Shown here in pieces: positions 62,127-63,568 of a stretch of DNA of 63,568 nt (its first letter is position 1; every line of letters starts with the position of its first letter). The position numbers were made by a program, and so were the translations under genes. Source of the DNA: a virus; the IMG/VR virus record IMGVR_UViG_3300036832_001810, positions 1 to 63,568 of that record. One strand, given 5' to 3'. The notes beneath the pieces were generated by a model. It was given only the letters and a program-made list of their open reading frames with translations, did no database searches and was not told the DNA's origin.

Positions 62127-62963
62127 TTAGCTCAGGAGCTTGCGCATCTCCTCGGCCAGGGTCCAGAGGGCCTTGTTGAGCTTGGTGTTCTCGCTGATGC
62201 CTTCGACCGGGCGGGTGCGCAGTCTACGCCGCGTCTCCGCGTTGCGGCCCCGGATGCCGCCATTGAGCAGCGCTTCCTGGGTGCGGTTGAAGGTGTTCCA
62301 GAGCGTGGGCGTATTGTCCTCGACGCGGCGCGGCGTCAGGACCTGTTGGGGCGTGATGGGCGCCTCGCCCTCGTCGTAGCGAAGCTGGAGCGCGGCGGTG
62401 GCGAAGACCTCGGCCTGGGGCGCTTCGAGGCGCAGCGCCTGGAAGCTCTGCACGCTGTCGATCACCTTGGGCATCTGGTCGATCACCTCGAACGAAGCCT
62501 CGATCACGCCATCCGCGTCGCCCCGGTGCGGGACGCTGATGTGGTTGACCACGCCGTCGCCGACCACCATGCCGTTGGTGCAGACGAGGCGAAACAGGCC
62601 GCTATCGAGCTTGTAGCTACTCATGCCGTCGTGCGAGTTGGTCAGGACCAGCTCGGGGTAGACCACGCCCAACTGGCGGGTCAGAGGCTGATCGCCCTGG
62701 CGCATGTCGCGGAAGCGGATCAGGTGTTTGGTGAAGTCGCCCTTCCCGGCGATCCGGGTGCGGGACTGCATGGCTTGGACGGGCTGGAAGCCTTCCTCGC
62801 GCATGCGCTCGACCACGGCGATGGTGGGGATGAACGCGTACTTCTCGCTCATCTTGTGCCATGGCTCCATGGCGAACACGCTCGGGGCATAAGCCCGGAG
62901 CTGATCGTTGGTCAGCGCCGTCATGGAACGGACACTGTGACGCATTTGGGTAGCGATGTTCAT
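62127..62963 (-). CDS. DUF932/DUF945-type phage protein
   Basis: A 278-residue protein of the DUF932 group common in phages and plasmids. FIPTIAVVERMREEGFQPVQ, then RTRIAGKGDFTKHLIRFRD, then PELVLTNSHDGMSSYKLDSG, LFRLVCTNGMVVGD and a helical end with TLWNTFNRTQEALLNGG give the classical order. Biochemical role unknown; often near replication or modification genes. First gene after promoter P3; leader of about 54 nt contains a GAGAGAGAGA ribosome site. Confidence 0.88.
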   Translation of the reverse strand: MNIATQMRHSVRSMTALTNDQLRAYAPSVFAMEPWHKMSEKYAFIPTIAVVERMREEGFQPVQAMQSRTRIAGKGDFTKHLIRFRDMRQGDQPLTRQLGVVYPELVLTNSHDGMSSYKLDSGLFRLVCTNGMVVGDGVVNHISVPHRGDADGVIEASFEVIDQMPKVIDSVQSFQALRLEAPQAEVFATAALQLRYDEGEAPITPQQVLTPRRVEDNTPTLWNTFNRTQEALLNGGIRGRNAETRRRLRTRPVEGISENTKLNKALWTLAEEMRKLLS

Positions 62964-63023
62964 GGGATGTTTTTCTCTCTCTCTCTCGTTTCGTTTGGCG
63001 GCGTTTCTTGCGCCGTTGAACCT

Positions 63024-63052
63024 AGACTAGCAAATCCGGTTTTTGTTGTCAA
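63024..63052 (-). promoter_or_regulatory. Promoter P3 (sigma70-like)
   Basis: Minus strand: -35 TTGACA at 63052-63047, 17-bp spacer, -10 TAGTCT at 63029-63024, predicted start near 63017. Spacer ACAAAAACCGGATTTG matches those of P1 and P2. It would drive the DUF932 gene and the ribozyme-punctuated genes behind it. Confidence 0.78.
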
Positions 63053-63082
63053 TAGGACTTGGGGTGAAACGGTTCTTTTTCT

Positions 63083-63150
63083 CCCAAATTGCGGCGCAAT
63101 TCGCGCAATCGCCGCAATTTTCGCCCAACTTTCATGGGCTCGTCAGGGGG
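63083..63150 (-). ncRNA. Hammerhead self-cleaving ribozyme, copy 8 (divergent)
   Basis: After a TAA. Core CUGACGA (63146-63140), stem II GCCCA/UGGGC with loop UGAAAGU, GAA, then a perfect 10-bp stem III (AAUUGCGGCG/CGCCGCAAUU) with a 13-nt loop. Position 17 is U (63086), giving an UUU triplet, followed by GGG. Core and stem I are intact but the triplet is weaker than GUC. It lies between a small gene and promoter P3 rather than directly before a start codon. Confidence 0.78.
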
Positions 63151-63309
63151 TTAGCGGCTCGACATGGCGACAATGTAGCCCACGAAGCCAGCGAACGCGC
63201 TGTACGCAGCGCAGTCGAATGCCCAATAGTCGCGCGGCAGGAAAACCGCAACTATCAGGGAGGTGATCCATAGCCATATGCAAGCGGAGGCGATAGAGTC
63301 GCGGATCAT
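63151..63309 (-). CDS. Small two-helix membrane protein
   Basis: A 52-residue protein from the ATG at 63307-63309 (ATGA overlap). Two hydrophobic segments (SACIWLWITSLIVAVFL and YSAFAGFVGYIVAM) around RDYWAFDC. Unknown role. The TAA is directly followed by hammerhead copy 8. Confidence 0.6.
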   Translation of the reverse strand: MIRDSIASACIWLWITSLIVAVFLPRDYWAFDCAAYSAFAGFVGYIVAMSSR

Positions 63310-63461
63310 GAGCGTTCCTCCTCCCGCTCCGGCGCCAGCTCGCCAGCGTGAACGCGGCCGTAGCAGCCGCAGTCCATGGCCTCCGGGTGACCGCAGGCGA
63401 CATAGCGCCCGTCGGTCACCCAGGCCTGATGGGTGTAGTCGAACCACGCGCCCTGGCTCAT
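63306..63461 (-). CDS. Small Cys/His-containing protein
   Basis: A 51-residue protein (MSQGAWFDYTHQAWVTDGRY, then VACGHPEAMDCGCYGRVHAG). CGH, CGC and His residues could form a zinc site. Coupled to both neighbours by ATGA. Not recognised. Confidence 0.6.
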   Translation of the reverse strand: MSQGAWFDYTHQAWVTDGRYVACGHPEAMDCGCYGRVHAGELAPEREEERS

Positions 63462-63568
63462 AGCGAGGCCAGCCTTTCCAGGTTGCGCGGCAGTTGGCCC
63501 GTACGCTTGGCGGCGTTGATGCGGTTCTGAAAGGCCTGGACAGCAGCCTTCAGGCGAACCTGCTCGGT
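63458..63568 (-). CDS. Hypothetical protein, N-terminus outside window
   Basis: An open frame entering from the right edge and ending with TGA at 63458-63460. The 36 visible residues are a basic helix (QVRLKAAVQAFQNRINAAKR, then QLPRNLERLASL). Overlaps the next start by ATGA. Unknown. Confidence 0.5.
   Translation of the reverse strand, partial: TEQVRLKAAVQAFQNRINAAKRTGQLPRNLERLASL

Noticed and set aside
56388-63153. Reading the intergenic repeats as intrinsic terminators or REP elements
   Set aside because: They lack U-tracts, and the strictly kept single-stranded CUGANGA and GAAA plus the UC/GGG junction are explained by a hammerhead and not by simple hairpins.
56388-63153. Reading the repeats as a CRISPR array
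   Set aside because: Spacing is 0.4-1.9 kb with genes between copies, repeats are not identical, and no cas genes occur.
61233-63266. 677-codon plus-strand open frame
   Set aside because: It runs antisense to several well-supported overlapping minus-strand genes, to DUF932 and to two ribozymes; composition is that of a high-GC shadow frame with no recognisable domain.
1-63568. Circular genome joining left and right partial genes into one
   Set aside because: The two edge genes are in different frames if the ends are joined directly, so the window does not prove circularity; the contig may simply be longer.

Overview
The window holds most of a temperate, tailed bacteriophage with podovirus-type architecture. 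It has portal, HK97-like major capsid protein with a scaffold, both terminase subunits, large ejection (internal virion) proteins including a lytic transglycosylase, and tail fibres. There is no tape-measure, sheath or tail-tube gene. An integrase, an excisionase and a tRNA-Leu(UAG) flanked by integrase arm-type repeats show lysogenic capacity. GC is high. A secreted-type protein at 60497-60862 resembles a family I associate with Acidobacteriota, so that phylum is my best but uncertain host guess. The first and last genes run off the edges, and the two ends do not join in frame.

Layout. 1-9864, minus strand: early/replication operon, with SNF2-type helicase, a Cys-containing possible ssDNA-binding protein, a TOPRIM primase-SF3 helicase, an HNH nuclease and many small genes joined by ATGA overlaps. 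9865-10251: AT-rich divergent control region. 10252-27267, plus strand: structural genes (adaptors, fibres, tail proteins, GroES-like co-chaperonin, scaffold, capsid). 27391-30442, minus: portal and two tandem paralogues. 30805-36823, plus: small genes, a TcmP-like/DGQHR gene pair, excisionase and integrase. 36844-37199: terminator, tRNA and candidate attP. 37233-39739: Acb2-like anti-CBASS sponge, small terminase subunit and small membrane proteins. 39736-48809, minus: ejection proteins. 48984-50534, plus: large terminase subunit. 50531-63568, minus: a long operon of about 38 small, mostly unknown genes.

The most unusual feature is in that last operon. Eight copies of a roughly 50-70 nt element lie between genes from 56.4 to 63.15 kb. 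Read on the coding (minus) strand, each has the complete hammerhead self-cleaving ribozyme core: CUGA(C/U)GA, stem II, GAAA, stem III, then UC (UU in one copy). Stem II changes by compensatory pairs between copies while its 7-nt loop and the core stay fixed. Seven copies sit between the stop codon of one gene and the start of the next. Predicted cleavage is 24-28 nt before the next ATG, so each downstream product would begin with GGGA followed by a Shine-Dalgarno. This looks like a ribozyme-partitioned polycistronic operon, in which self-cleavage would convert one transcript into separate units. Three near-identical sigma70-like promoters (TTGACA, 17 bp) at 56.0, 60.06 and 63.04 kb feed the same strand.
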